Assembly (NCBI GenBank): GCA_024699855.1
Contig: JAMPIQ010000001.1
Span: 2,852,001-2,916,000 of the forward strand
Direction: 5' to 3'
Source: Aphelenchoides besseyi
Taxonomy: Eukaryota; Nematoda; Chromadorea; Rhabditida; Aphelenchoididae
DNA length: 64,000 bases
In this document: in pieces, positions 13,566 to 25,350 of the stretch
How positions within the stretch are numbered: position 1 is the first letter of the stretch
Layout: each line of letters opens with the position of its first letter
The notes under the pieces: generated by a model
What the model was told of the DNA's origin: nothing
Database searches by the model: none
Seen by the model: the letters and a program-made list of their open reading frames with translations, nothing else
Position numbers and translations under genes: made by a program

Positions 13566-15406
13566 TTACTTTTCGCCTTTCGATACCAACTCCAATGCTT
13601 CTTTGATCGCTTTCACGATTATCAAATAGGCAGTCGAATTGACGTCTGCCGGTTTGCAAATCGAATAGTGATGCTAAAAAGGGTGGTCAAACTGAGCATT
13701 CCAGACTCAACGAACCTCATCGAGATGATAGACGGCTCCACTTTCGAAAACCGCCGATTCGGGCGGAACGATCATCCGCCTTCTACCGAACAAGGGTGAA
13801 GGCTTCAGTTCGACCAACGAAAAGATAAGCGGAATCTCGGGTGCTATTTCGAGAAACTGTTCGTGAAGTTGTCGATTGAGTACACTATCTGCTCTGAGGA
13901 ACTTTGCGTCGTCAGTTGGTCTCAAATAATTCAAGTAGGCGCTAATAACGGGTGTTCCACGGTTTGGAACGGCAATAAAAACAATTCCAACGGTCCGTTT
14001 CCTCAGTTCCTCGCTTTCTGTTAAGTTTGTTTTTCGTATTATGCTAATGAAAACTTACCAAGCAACATTTTCTTAACAAGCAGACCACCCATCGAGTGGG
14101 CCACGAAGAACAGTGGTCGAGAACCAACATCGCATTCTTTCAACGACTGAAGAAACTTTGTCGCTCGTTTATCGACCTACAAAACTGTCAGTTTAACAAG
14201 CAATTCAAACATACGGAATCCATGATTTCTCCAAACTTCAACAATTTCGACGGATAATCGAGCCCCAGTACACGAACATTCGATTTGATGTCGAGTCGAA
14301 GCCATTCCTATAGACATATATCGCTCGCAATAAACAAGAGCTTACTCTTGGCCAAAATTGTATCGTTTTATTGGACGGATCATCGCGTTGTCGCCAAGTT
14401 CGAAATAAACTTCCACGAAACCCGTGAACAAAAACAATGTCCATTGAAATTTTTTGCTCTTGATCCGGTCGCACGAACTCGTAGATGTTTGCTGGAAGTT
14501 TGTAGCTTGCAAGATTTAAGGAATACAACAAGTTAGCTAGAATCTTATGTGCCCAAACTGGTTCTTCTTTTAACTGTGGTTCTAAGAGAAAAAGAATAAG
14601 GAATTAGTCGAGCAAATCGTTTACCGCGTATCATTTGAGCCAAAGTCGGTAACCACTCGTTGCAGACGGCAATTGCACACTCACGATTACTTGTCGAAAT
14701 ATTGGAAAGAATATTGAATACGATACCACAAATCGCTGTGTGTTCCGGACTTCGATAAGTGTAAAAAAGTTTGTGCAGAGTCGAGTGGATGTTCTGTTTG
14801 ACCAAATAGTCGCAACTTTCTGTTGATTGATGAAGTACTTTCAGGAGTTTGTGTAGTCGTTTCGGATGCGCTTTTCGAACCCAAGAAGGACAATGAAGAT
14901 CCTCATCACTGCAAATCTTCGCTTCGCTATAGTACTTGAAAGCCTTCTTCCAATCTCGATCCAATTCGATTCGCGCCAATTCTTTTTCACTGTCTTCCAA
15001 GTATTCTGGTGTTTGACCGTAACGTGGATTAAACCTCCACAACTCGGAACCCAAAATCGCCAGTTGTAGCCACGCAATGTCCGTCAAGTGTTTAATAGCA
15101 TCGTTACATTCGTGAGCTGAAACCGAATAACAACATAAACAGCTGAAGAGAACATAACTGACCGTTTAAGTGATACAAAGCCTCAAGAGATTTTATCGAT
15201 TCGGTTACACGTTTCGCGTTGTTCAGATTCTCAATTGCTTCGTTCGGATCCAAACTAACAAAACGCAACGCTTCCTTGTAATAATTATAACGATGTGCTG
15301 CATATCTAAAACCAGAAATTTTGATTCTGAAGTGTATTCGAACTCACCCGCTGACACCAACAGCCGCAGCTATGGCCGCAGCTTTTTTTAAAAAGCTCTG
15401 ATTCAT
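13566..15406 (-). CDS. serac1: SERAC1, serine-active-site lipid-remodelling hydrolase
   Basis: Eight exons (15406-15348, 15305-15163, 15116-14625, 14581-14346, 14307-14215, 14176-14059, 14017-13716, 13673-13566) give 516 residues. The N-terminus (MNQSFLKKAAAIAAAVGVSG) could serve as a mitochondrial or membrane-targeting segment. An alpha-helical, ARM-like region follows. The C-terminal alpha/beta-hydrolase domain contains MDIVFVHGFRGSLFRTWRQ, the nucleophile motif FVAHSMGGLLVKKM and the terminal HHYSICKP block seen in SERAC1. In animals SERAC1 acts at ER-mitochondria contacts in phosphatidylglycerol remodelling and cholesterol trafficking. It is shorter than human SERAC1 (654), mostly in the N-terminal half. 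A CTGCAG acceptor lies 3 bases upstream of the ATG. Confidence 0.9.
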
Positions 15407-16469
15407 AAGCTGCAGTTAACGGTTCTCATAGAACTATCACCTCGAACATTGGATTTCTTTTGTTTATTGTCATTTTATTTTTAATGTGACCACAGAATTC
15501 TAGTCATCGATTAAACTTCCTAGAGCTCACTGGTTTGCGTGAATGCCATAGAATAAGTAATCGACTTGACTGTACAAGTACAAAGTTCGCAAACCAGAAG
15601 ATTACGAAACACGAGTGCAAATCCTTTCAACTCGTCAGTTTGTCACAGAAACAAAAATTGTTTGCAAAAGGTCTTCATGTTCGTTGTTACAAACGACGTC
15701 GTTCTATTTCAATAGGCTTTGGGTTATGCCGTCAGAAACGAAAGGAAACGAAAGGGCTGCTCGTTCTTGTCGACAGATGAAAAGTCCCGATGTTTTCTTG
15801 TCTGCTTCGGATTTCAAGTTTGTTTGAAAATTCGAGGCTTTTGCGCTTTTCATACTCCGTCGTTTTGAACACCCCTCATTCCCAAAAGAACAACTGACTA
15901 GTGGTTGCCGTTCCGAACCTCGAACAATTGTGTTTGACCTGAACCACTTTCAAGCACCAGCCATTTGTTTGCTTAAACCAAAAGCTCAATTGACGTCTTA
16001 GAGTTGAGAGGAGACCAATTGATCGAATCTAGACACCGGCAATTCGAGGATTCTTCGCAAATTCTTTCGGTCGTTTTTGGTTCGTTTGATTAGCAGATGA
16101 GCAATTAGCGCGTTTTGTGTCTACAGACAGTTCTTATCTTATCAACCAACTGAGTAGCATTCAACATCAAGTCATTTTTCAGGCAATCAGTTAGTAGCCA
16201 TTACGTTCTTCATCGACAACAATCGAATTGGTTGTTTTCCTTGTTACCGACATTGTTACAGTTGCATTGAATTTGGTGCGTAAAACCAACAGCTCGGTAG
16301 TTCCAAATTATTAAACTTATACACTTCTATGATTTAAGAATATTTGTATGCCTTCGGAAACCTTTTTGCTCGTCATCTACCGGAGACCTCCTTAGCGGGT
16401 CCATCACATTCAGATCGTTCATCGACGATCCAATCGTCTTATCCCACACACTTTTTCAACAACATTGTA
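15407..16469. other. divergent intergenic between SERAC1 and AdoMetDC; upstream ATGs
   Basis: About 1.06 kb shared by two divergent genes. Just before the AdoMetDC start are two upstream ATG frames: a two-codon frame at 16329-16337 and a 15-residue frame at 16348-16395. An acceptor-like CATTTTCAG ends at 16183. No other element is recognised. Confidence 0.45.
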
Positions 16470-17749
16470 ATGACTGAGTCGACCAATCAATCGGACTACT
16501 TTTTCGAAGGTGCAGAAAAACTGCTCGAAATTTGGTTTCAGAAAGACGATGTTCCCGATGCAACTTCGTTGCGATTCATTCCACGTGAACAATTGGACGT
16601 TATGCTTGAAATCGCCAAATGTCACATTCTTCATCATCGCAGTAATGAGAAACTGGATTCCTATGTTCTCAGGTAAAGACCAATTAACGGAATGAATTCA
16701 AGAATGATTTCAGTGAAAGTTCCATGTTCATAAGTGATCGACGTTTGATTATAAAAACCTGCGGAAACACTCAGCTCTTGAAAATATTGCCTGAGATTCT
16801 TGAATTAGCTAAAAATTATGCAGGAATGAGCGTTGTATCGAACGTCTACTATAGTCGTAAGAACTTCTTAAGACCCGACTTACAAGCCTTTCCACATTGC
16901 TCGTTCGAACATGAAGTCGAGTATTTGTCTCAGTTTTTTCCGGATGGTAATGGTAAGCTAACACGTTGCTTGAGGTTTAAACGCTTGCGTATTCAGCGTT
17001 TTGTATGGGTCCAATGAACACTGATCGCTGGTATCTTTTCACGGCATCAGTATTCGACACACCACCGTTACAAGTTGACCACACGCTCGAGATCCAAATG
17101 ACTGAACTTCCATCAAACGGTATTCACAATTTAAATCGATTAATCGGACGTTTTCTCAGTTTTGAAAACATTCAGTCAAGTGGAATGCGACACCGCTCAA
17201 ATTTGCACTAAAAAATCTGGAATCTCGCAATTGGTTCCTTTCGGCACAATAATACATGAGGAAGTAAGTTCAATTCATAGTGATCTTCATTTTATTGATC
17301 TTTAAGTTGTTTGAGCCAGTGGGCTACAGTATGAACGGATTGGTCGGGAACACCGATCAATATTTGACTTTGCATGCAACACCCGAAAAAGAGTTCTCTT
17401 ATGTGTCTTTTGAAACCAACGAAAGGAGACAGTGTCTTTTCAAGCAAACGATAAAGGTTCTGGAGTGTTTCAAGTACGTTTCCTTAGCCACTTAGTTAAA
17501 ATGTACTTTGCATTTAGACCCTACAAATTCATCATAACGTTATTTTCGAATAGTGAATCTCGTGCTGGTTGTGGAACCCAATCGAGATTGTGGAATGAAG
17601 AGATACCCGGATATCGTCGTTTAAGTCTCCAGTTTCTTCGTTTACAAAGCGAAACGTTGATTTACGCGCAATTCGTTCGTTCAACTCGAAACATTCCGCG
17701 AACAATCAAACTCGAAAACGACGAAGATAGCAACAATAGTGACAACTAA
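16470..17749 (+). CDS. smd-1: S-adenosylmethionine decarboxylase proenzyme
   Basis: Six phase-consistent exons (16470-16672, 16714-16952, 16997-17119, 17160-17263, 17307-17473, 17518-17749) encode 355 residues (human AMD1 is 334). The start MTESTNQSDYFFEGAEKLLE aligns with the normal N-terminus. The self-processing site YVLSESSMF, where the second Ser of the ESS motif becomes the pyruvoyl group, spans the first intron. Downstream landmarks are KTCGNTQLLKILPEILELA, YSRKNFLRPDLQAFPH, FCMGPMNTDRWYLF, EPVGYSMNGL and FSYVSFETN. The enzyme makes decarboxylated SAM, the aminopropyl donor for spermidine and spermine. Upstream short reading frames (16329 and 16348) recall the uORF control of mammalian AMD1, though the sequences are unrelated and transcription there is unproven. 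Confidence 0.95.
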
Positions 17750-17910
17750 CTTCTATAGAACTTTTGTATTCGACTCTAACTAGTAACACCCAAGATCAGT
17801 AAGTGACGAGTAGTTAGCAAGAAATTCACTTTATTTTCATGTATAAATTCAAAAAATAAACTCTAATAACAAGTGATTTGAAAGACTGTAGATGAAGATA
17901 AATTAGTTTT

Positions 17911-18995
17911 TTAATAAGCACCTTTGGGTTCAACGGTTACAAATCGATTCTTTGATTCATCGTTTTGTTGATTGTTGTTAACGTTTTTCGTTTCACGTGG
18001 GTAGACATTTTCGTAAAGAGGAACATCGAGAACGGTGATACACGAGTATGGAGAAGTAGGTATTTGACGTCTCATGTCAACATTTTTCAAGTAAACAACA
18101 ATGTATTTTCCTTGTGTCGAATCGAGCTTATAGTTGGCGGCAGCGCAACCCAAAGAGTTGCAAGAGTTTGCCTAATACTTTAAACTTTCAGTTTTTACGA
18201 AACAATTCAACATACCACCGTTTTTAAGTCGCTTTCAATTGCTCGTCCGAGTGTTGCTCCAGAACAAACTTCGTTTTCATAGACGTGATAGGGAATACGC
18301 TCTTGTTTAATTTGACCGTTTTCGGTTTCTCGCTCCGACAAAATAGCCCAATGGGTTTCAGAAGCAAAAGCATGTGCACGCGTTGAATTCGGTTTCTGAT
18401 TTGAAGTTTCGTTCATCGAAACGGTAGGCGTTTTAGTCATCGGATAGATTGGAAGTCGACCGTTTGCAGGAGTAAAGTAGATTGAAGGAAGACCGGAAAA
18501 ATCAGCAGCCGGTGGCTCCGTCGTTGTTGTTATTGTTACGTTTGATTGGTTGTCAGGGAACGGGAAGTTCGTGTTTTCTTGAGCATTGTATTCGGAAATT
18601 GCTTGTCGAAGTTGATTGTCGCGTTGAACCATTTCATCGACAAGTGTCGGCGTCGCACTGACCGGAATCTGCACTGGAACGAGTGAAAATTCTTGAGGCA
18701 ATGCCGGTGGTTGAGCAAAAAAGTTGTTTCCCGTTGCAATTGGCGCTAATTGAGCAGGAGCAACATAAGTCGAAGGAGCAAGTGAGTGTTGAGCTAAAAA
18801 AATTGATAATAATCCTTTTCTTGACTGTAGTTTACTGTTAACACAAGGACAAGATTGACTCGATAATTCACAAGTACACGAAGTTTGTGGTATCGGAACT
18901 GCTCCACAAACTGGTCCACAGTTCATTTGAGGAATACATGAATGTACTAGAAGCGGTAGGACTGAAAGAAACACAAGTGTGAAGAAGGTCGCCAT
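17911..18995 (-). CDS. secreted Cys/Pro-rich protein, nematode type, function unknown
   Basis: Three exons: 18995-18836, 18793-18216 and 18171-17911. The 42-base gap at 18794-18835 has GTAAAC and TTTTTTTAG ends and is a multiple of three, so reading through it is also open. A clear signal peptide (MATFFTLVFLSVLPLLVHS) is followed by a cysteine cluster (CIPQMNCGPVCGAVP, then CTCELSSQSCPC). A long Pro/Ala/Thr-rich stretch comes next, then a C-terminal part with CSGATLGRAIESDLK and SCNSLGCAAANYK. The layout recalls nematode hedgehog-related (ground-like) secreted proteins, but I cannot match the ground-like consensus, so I leave it unnamed. A cuticle or extracellular-matrix role is a guess. It is convergent with AdoMetDC. 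Confidence 0.7.
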
Positions 18996-19743
18996 TAGCG
19001 GTAGTCAGACGAACGTGCGTGTTCGAAGGAACAGATGAATAACGAACCAAGATTTCACTTTTACTGGACGACAGACGGTTTTCATGCCTCGTTGACGATC
19101 GCCGATTTGCATAGCCCGATCTGACGGAGCGATGCTTTGACATTGTCCGAAGTAAAATGAGGCGACGACCAAAACCGGAAAATTTCGCACCTGCAATCTG
19201 CGAAATGAGCCGTCAATTGTATGGTTCGTCATTTACACGCTGATTTATCTTCGATGGATGAGAATATGCGAATGACCGTTGTCTAACGGAACAAGATTAC
19301 ATCGTACTCTGGACTTTGAGCACAAAACCCAAGATTGCAGTTATAAAGCAAATGCTATTTAGTTCTTAAAATTTAGTTTACAAAACAATCAGAACACAGA
19401 TATTCTAGCTTGTTTACGAACTTGTGTGTGCGGAAGAACTTGTTTTTGTTATTAAGGAAGTTAACCGAACATACGAAGGACAAGAGAACAGAGTTGGGAG
19501 ACATGGCATTTGAGGAAATCCGACGCTAATCTGAAGAGATTATTAGCCACGCCACTTTAGAGGATTCTTCATGACCACTGTTCGTTGTTTCTTCTTCATC
19601 TCAGTTTTCTTGTTTCACGACAAATTCTTCTCAGGTGCACACATATCCGTTTTCGTGACGTAAAAGTCAGATCAGATGTTTAGTTCGCGTGGCTCAGTGC
19701 GTTTATATAGAGTGGGAATTTATTGAAATTTCAGAATACAAAA
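18996..19743. other. divergent intergenic
   Basis: About 750 bases between the secreted-protein gene and the four-pass membrane protein, likely holding both promoters. A TTTCAG acceptor ends at 19734, nine bases before the downstream ATG, and may be a trans-splice site. Confidence 0.5.
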
Positions 19744-20686
19744 ATGGGAAAAGCCGATTCGACTTGGAGCAGTGAATTGGACTTGAACGATGACTTCTTC
19801 TTCGATCCGAATAACTCTCGATATAAGTACGTTTAATATTGCGAGTGTAATTAGGGATAGTTTAAGATGTTTGTGCAAACAAGTTCATTCAACCACTGGA
19901 GTTCGTCTAATTGCCGTTTTTTTGCTTTTGAGTGTAGCCCTCGAAATCTACCAGTTGTTATGGTAACTTTGCAATTACGGTCAGTATATGAAGTGTGTTA
20001 ATTTAGGTACGTAGCATTCACTGACGACAAAGGCGATCGACTTCTTTCCGCCGCATTTCAACTTTCCATTGGAGCTGCGTTGGCTATTTCAGTATGTGCA
20101 GCTTTGAAGAGTGAGAACCCTTTCTATCTATCTCCGTATATGCTGTTCATGACCGTCGGATTGGCCGCTGGAACCGTGATCTTGGTGGCGCTTCTGTACA
20201 TTTCGATCTCGGCCGATCTCGATACAATTCGCTCGTTTTTGGAGTCACAGATTCCAAATGCTGTGTTGGACGAATTGGAACCTCAATCGTTGGTCTTATT
20301 TGGTTGGGCTCTGGTTGCTTCAGCGGCAGTCTTGCTCGTCGTTCAGTATTGGCTATTAAGCATTGTATTTGCTTGTTGGCGTTACTTTAGGTAACAGAAA
20401 GACCAGATAACACTAATTAGTTTGTTGCAGAGACAAGCGAGAATTCGGCTATTCGAACAAAAATTCAAAATCTCTTGTTGTTTTATACCCATATCCCTCT
20501 TCAAAGGTACTTTTTTAAACATAGTCACTTCATTTATGATGTGTTTAGCAAGAAACATCAAACTGCTATCGACATTTTATCCGATCGAAATCTGCTGAAG
20601 AATTCAACGCAAAAAGAAGTCATCTACCACTCGGACACGCAATGTCTTGTAACTACACACCTTGCGATACACTAATCATTGCTTAA
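19744..20686 (+). CDS. four-pass membrane protein, possibly LAPTM-like
   Basis: Five phase-consistent exons (19744-19826, 19867-19962, 20007-20390, 20431-20506, 20549-20686) encode 258 residues. After an acidic N-terminus comes CLCKQVHSTTGVRLIAV with the first membrane helix (IAVFLLLSVALEIYQLL). Three further helices follow: LSIGAALAISVCAAL, MLFMTVGLAAGTVILVALLY, and LFGWALVASAAVLLVVQYWL. The tail contains LYPYPSS, a PY-like motif. Two cysteines just before helix 1, four helices and a tyrosine/proline tail resemble lysosomal LAPTM4/5 proteins. I cannot confirm the family by eye, and it may be a nematode-specific tetraspanning protein. Confidence is high that it is a gene and low for the family. 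Confidence 0.8.
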
Positions 20687-20761
20687 AAAGATATGCAGCA
20701 GTTCGTATGTCTTTATCTCCAACAGCAAACATAACAATAAACTCAAAAAAAGGCTGATTAA

Positions 20762-22622
20762 CTACTCGACGTTTTTATTTCGGTATTCCTTCTCAACATC
20801 GTCAATAATTTGTCGGATATCGTGAAGATCGGAATCAGAAGAGACAATTTTTTCCTGGAAACGAATTTAAAAGAAATCGAGTTTTCTAAGATACCTCCAA
20901 CGGAAACAACCGTCCTTCACGTGCACTTCGAACCTTAGAGTACAGAGGTCCGGCTCGTTTTGAAATTTGAAACCGTTGTAGCCCTTCATTCGGCGTACAT
21001 AAACGACAACTAACACATGCAGGAGACGTGGATTTCTGAAAGTGCAATGGTTTTTAATTGATCACAACATATTCGGTTACGGTCAACAAACGTGAATGTA
21101 AAATACCAGGCGGTCGTTCGCCTTTTGCTAGAATAACGTAAGAAAACGAGAATTGAGCAAGTCCACTGTTCGTTTGGCTTTTTGAACGTCCGTCAACTCG
21201 AGTTTCTTTATATTTGAGTCTGTGAAGACACGAAGACCTTAAGCTTATTGACGTACATTCACACGTCTCAATCAAAACATACTGATAATCTCGACCGACA
21301 AAAAGTGGACATCCCGAATCGTGAGGGCACGGAGCAACAACATGTCCAACATCTAACGCTGTTGGGATGTTGAGACCGTCAATCTGAACTTAAACAAATA
21401 AACATCAAACTACTGATTGAACATACGCTTTTTAAAACATTGTACTTTTCCAGTTCACTTGCTTGCTTGTCCTTAAGTAGTGATTCGATTTCCTCGCTCA
21501 TCAAACCGCGCTCCGTTAACTGTTCTCGAACAGCTTTCGGATTGAACTTGTAGCCCATCATCAGTAAGAAGTCGCGAATTTGCATCAACGCAGCAAAATG
21601 ATCGTGAAGATGAGATTCAATTATAACCAAATACTTTCGAGTCTTTTGCCACAGAAATCTTGCTAAGTCCAATTGTGTGCTACGAGAACCGAGTTCCGAG
21701 AAAGCGCGTTGAGCAACCACTACATCGTATTTGTATCCCGTCGCAGCGGGGATGGATCGACGAAAGTTAGCATAAGGAGCAATAAGTTGACCGGTTTCAG
21801 AATTCTGAATATCAAACATGCTAATAAGAGACTATCAATTGATTATCTCACTCTCATAACATCCATACAAAACTGATGCGCAAATTGGTTCGGATCAACA
21901 AACGAATAATCTGTTAGATGGTTGCTCCACATTTCTTTTGCCGCCCAAAACGCTCCACCAACACCACTGCCATAATCGAGTACCGATTCGGGTTTGAATC
22001 GGAAACGATCGAGTTCGCCCAGAACAAACTTTGCTTCGGCATAGTGCATTGGGAGACTAAAGATTGTCATTCGAAACTTACTGTCTACTTACAATCCTAG
22101 AGCATAATTTACTGCATCTTCACGACTTTTAAAAGCAATCGGTTTCCAATTGCAATCTTGCATTTTTTTCATTCGCTGTGTACTCTTCACTTCCACAGGC
22201 TCGACAGGCATTTGACGTTGTTTTAGTTTTTCGTACTTCTAAAATTGCATACTAAATTAAAACAAGGCCTTAAAGAAACTCACTTGATCTGCTTCTGCTT
22301 GAAGTTGTTGGGGTGTTCGATTGCATCCCAATATCATCCGTTTCAACCCGTCAATTGCTTCTTTTGGCAATTCGTACGTCTTAGTACGATTCTTCGACGG
22401 AATTACATCTAAATTGACACCAATCGAATTCGGAGAATCTTCTTTACCATCTGGCCTGTCCTGAAGTTTAAGCATCGACTTCTCACCAGTCATTTCATTG
22501 TACGATCGGAGGTGGACTACTCCATTTTCGTATGTTTTGTTAAACTGCTCGACACTCTCGCTTTCATCGGCAATTCTCCGGGCCGTTGAACGAACTAACC
22601 GGACAGCAGTTTTCAGAACCAT
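20762..22622 (-). CDS. METTL17/Rsm22, mitochondrial small-subunit assembly methyltransferase-like protein
   Basis: Eight exons (22622-22284, 22238-22093, 22056-21852, 21804-21427, 21383-21283, 21219-21081, 21035-20895, 20854-20762) give 513 residues with closing phases. The start MVLKTAVRLVRSTARRIADE is a basic mitochondrial-targeting-like helix; an in-frame ATG 45 bases upstream is possible but less likely. Landmarks are LPMHYAEAKFVLGEL, the SAM-fold motif SVLDYGSGVGGAFWAAKEMW, YDVVVAQRAFSELGS, and the cysteine motif VVAPCPHDSGCPLF. A second cluster, CVSCRLCTP, lies near the C-terminus. METTL17/Rsm22 binds an Fe-S cluster and the mitochondrial small ribosomal subunit during assembly. Exon 6 was fixed by matching the family C-terminus; a nearer donor gives a stop. 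Confidence 0.9.
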
Positions 22623-22767
22623 TCGTCTGCATGTCTTTATCTTACAAGCAAGAAATGATATGAACAATATATTGTGAGAAACTCAACCAAAGCAAAAACG
22701 ACAGTTGAATGAAGTGAATAAGTTCATTAACGTACAACGGTGAAGAACAAATATAACAACAAAACTG

Positions 22768-23202
22768 TTACTCCAAGACAATCAACTCTTCGACTCCCCA
22801 ATCTTCGTACGAACCATCAGGTAAATATCGACGGATAATGATGGGAATCTTTCGTTCCTTTAGCTCTTTACGTGCCACCTCTAAAGGATCTGTTTCGCCT
22901 TCTAACTCGACCATCACTGGAGCTCCCATGGCGATTTGAAGTGCTCGAGTACCCAAAATTCGTGCTCTTTCGTACTTCGTCATGTATTGTGTGGTCACTC
23001 GTTCCGAAGGCGCTGCAGCCGTCCGCTGACTCGGCTAAATAACAAAATAACTAAACTGAAAAAGAAAACTTACTTCTACGATGTCTATCCGTTCTGCATC
23101 ATCTTCTTCTTCTGGTGCCTCCAAGTCAACATCGTCCATTGGCTCATCATCAGCAAAATCGTTGTCCATATCCCCACCATCAAAATCATTATCGTCGGCC
23201 AT
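22768..23202 (-). CDS. rpb-6: RNA polymerases I/II/III shared subunit RPB6
   Basis: Two exons (23202-23074 and 23034-22768) give 131 residues (human POLR2F is 127). The acidic N-terminus ([16 protein letters not shown]) is followed by the conserved core [31 protein letters not shown] and the C-terminal [22 protein letters not shown]6 stabilises the polymerase clamp and is shared by all three nuclear polymerases. Its ATG is 312 bases from that of TIM23 on the opposite strand, so the two share a bidirectional promoter region. Confidence 0.97.
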
Positions 23203-23514
23203 CGTGTTCCAGAAAATATGACAATTTGTCTTTGCAAATGCTCTAGACGCTATTTCACAAGGCGGGATCGATATGAAAGCTTAGTATTCGACTATTGACA
23301 TTCGGAAGCCTCTAGAATTGACGATGATCACCCTCGACTTTTGTTGAAATTTTGAAGAATTGTTTAAACATCCCAGAAACACACTCTTTGTTTAGAATTA
23401 ACTATCGCTTTCGATGTCATGTAAAGCAAAATTTTTTGTGGTTAACAATTCGGCTTTACAGACTTTTTCGATCTCGTCATTTCTGATATTCTTTTAATTT
23501 AAGGTTAAATCGAA
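23203..23514. promoter_or_regulatory. shared divergent promoter region of RPB6 and TIM23
   Basis: A 312-base gap between the two start codons on opposite strands must contain both core promoters. An acceptor-like TTTAAG ends near 23504, about ten bases before the TIM23 ATG. No TATA box stands out. Confidence 0.5.
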
Positions 23515-24266
23515 ATGAATTTCTTTGGCTCCGGATCAACGGTGGACGTTGAAGTTCCGTCGAATGCGGGAACTCTCGATGATCACAGTTTCGATCAATC
23601 GGCAAGCAGTCAATTCGCTGCACCAGTTCTTGCTTTGGATCGCCTTAAACAAGCTGGAGTTCCGTTGAAGGCCCAAATGAGTCCGTATCTTCAGGTAAGT
23701 GCGATCTATTTCAACATTCGATTCTCATGTTTAGATGGATCCGTCGATTTTCAAATCTTCACAACCAGAATACATTATGCCGGAGGGTAATGAGCATGGA
23801 AAAGGAAAATTCGAATTCGCACTGGGTCACATCGGTTGGGCAGTAGCATCGGGATTCGGTGCCGGTTGTTTACGTGGTTTTGTGCCCGAGCTAATGAACG
23901 CAGAAACCCGTCAATTGGCAAGAAGTTTTGATTCTTTTCGTTAAAATTTCATTTGTTTAGCGTGGTCGTCCGTGGCTAACGCGAATGGTGAATGCGACTG
24001 TTAAACATGGAAGCGGTTATGCGCAACCTGCTGGTGCCGCTATTTTCATGTTCTCAGCTTTCGAGATTCTACTTCGACAGCTTCGTGCTGACGACGATCT
24101 GAATTCGTTAGCCGCCGGTGCATTCACTGGTGCTCTCTATCGTAGTCCCTATGGTCTTCGTGCGAGCGGAGCGGGTGCGGGCGTTGGATTGGCGTTGGCC
24201 ACGATATGGCTTCTCGGAAATTCGGACAGTCGAATGAGAATCAAGGACATGATCAACTTCGCCTGA
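23515..24266 (+). CDS. timm-23: TIM23, mitochondrial inner-membrane protein-import channel
   Basis: Three exons (23515-23694, 23735-23917, 23961-24266) encode 222 residues (human TIMM23 is 209). Landmarks are the disordered N-terminus, SPYLQMDPSIFK, EFALGHIGWAVASGFGAG, and the membrane segments AGAAIFMFSAFEILL and DDLNSLAAGAFTGALYRSPY. TIM23 is the core of the translocase for presequence proteins. Intron 2 (23918-23960) uses a GC donor: the only phase-consistent junction is TTG|GCAAGAAG joined to TTTAG|CGTGG. AATAAA is near 24300. Confidence 0.95.
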
Positions 24267-25350
24267 TTGTTAGATTTGTTTTGTTGTTCTATAGTTTCGA
24301 ATAAACAGCTGAGTAGTGTGTGTGGTGTGTGGATGACGGTCTTTTCGATTCCTCATTGCATGACCGATCGAAAAAACGTGACGGTCAGCGACGTACTCCC
24401 GCGAGTTTCGAAGCAAAAGCGGCGCGTCCTTGAAGCTCAACAATAAAATCAACTGCTGTTGGTCTCTTACCGTGTGGCGAGTGCGGGAAAAATCACACGC
24501 AAAAAAGGTCCGTCCAGCAGAAGAGAGGAACATTGCGTACACCCATGTCGTTACGTTAGTCGCCGTCCTCTGTTCTGACCAACGTCCACAATTTTATTGT
24601 AGAGCTCAATCCCAATCTACGCTTCTAGTCTACTAATCATGATGTCAGCTGGTCCCTCGCTTCTTTCCCACCACGTCGAACAATCATCGCGCACACCTCA
24701 ATCCCAGAAAGCAGAAGGTAAGCGACAGTGAGGTTTACAATTGAAAAAGGCGGGAATTTGTGTGCATTCTCATATTCGAATGCCGTTCGATGTTGCGCAA
24801 CGGATAAAAAAACCAACGGGGCAAAGAGAGACGGTCAAACGGCCAATCGCTGTCTTTGCATTCCGTTGAGGCGCGTCCATTCGAATCGTTGTGATGATTT
24901 TTGTCGCGCAGTCAAACTCTGCGTTCGACTGTTTGCTGTGTATAGTCCTGCGCATTTTCGGGTTGTCCCGCATTACACGTGTGTTTTTTTCATAAGAAAC
25001 ACGACAATCATTCCAATCGTCTCACGTTTTGGGCTTTTGAGTTCGGGAAAAGCCGAGCATTCCGATTGCTGTTCTCCCGAGATCGGAATGACGGCGATCT
25101 CGATTCGCGACAAATTTTGTGGCCTCAAATCATGTTCATCTGTGAGACAACCGTGAAGTCCACTTTACACCACTCTCAAACCACCTTTTTGTTGAGCAAA
25201 AGTACCGGGTCAAACGTCCACAATATCCAATCTTTCTTATCAACTTCAACGGCGTTTACGTTCTTTTTTTTATCGTGCGCGCGTCTTTTTTCTCGCGTTT
25301 TTGTTCAGTCTGTCAATCCACGGATTTTGTTTTCGACGAGCCAACGGAGA
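24267..25350. other. intergenic / upstream region of NHR-23
   Basis: About 1.08 kb from the TIM23 stop to the first NHR-23 codon. Sizeable open frames (24728-25156 and part of 24979-25611) have no domain. The second continues into the true NHR-23 first exon, so part is probably 5' UTR. Pyrimidine-rich runs and CG-rich words are present without a clear motif. Confidence 0.4.

Noticed and set aside
16344..16469. N-terminal extension of S-adenosylmethionine decarboxylase
   Set aside because: The open frame extends to 16344 only by using a TTG start; the family N-terminus (FFEGAEKLLE) starts just after the ATG at 16470.
17911..18995. Ground-like hedgehog-related domain in the secreted Cys/Pro-rich protein
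   Set aside because: The cysteine spacing after CSGATLGRAIESDLK does not fit the ground-like consensus as I know it, so the family name was not applied.
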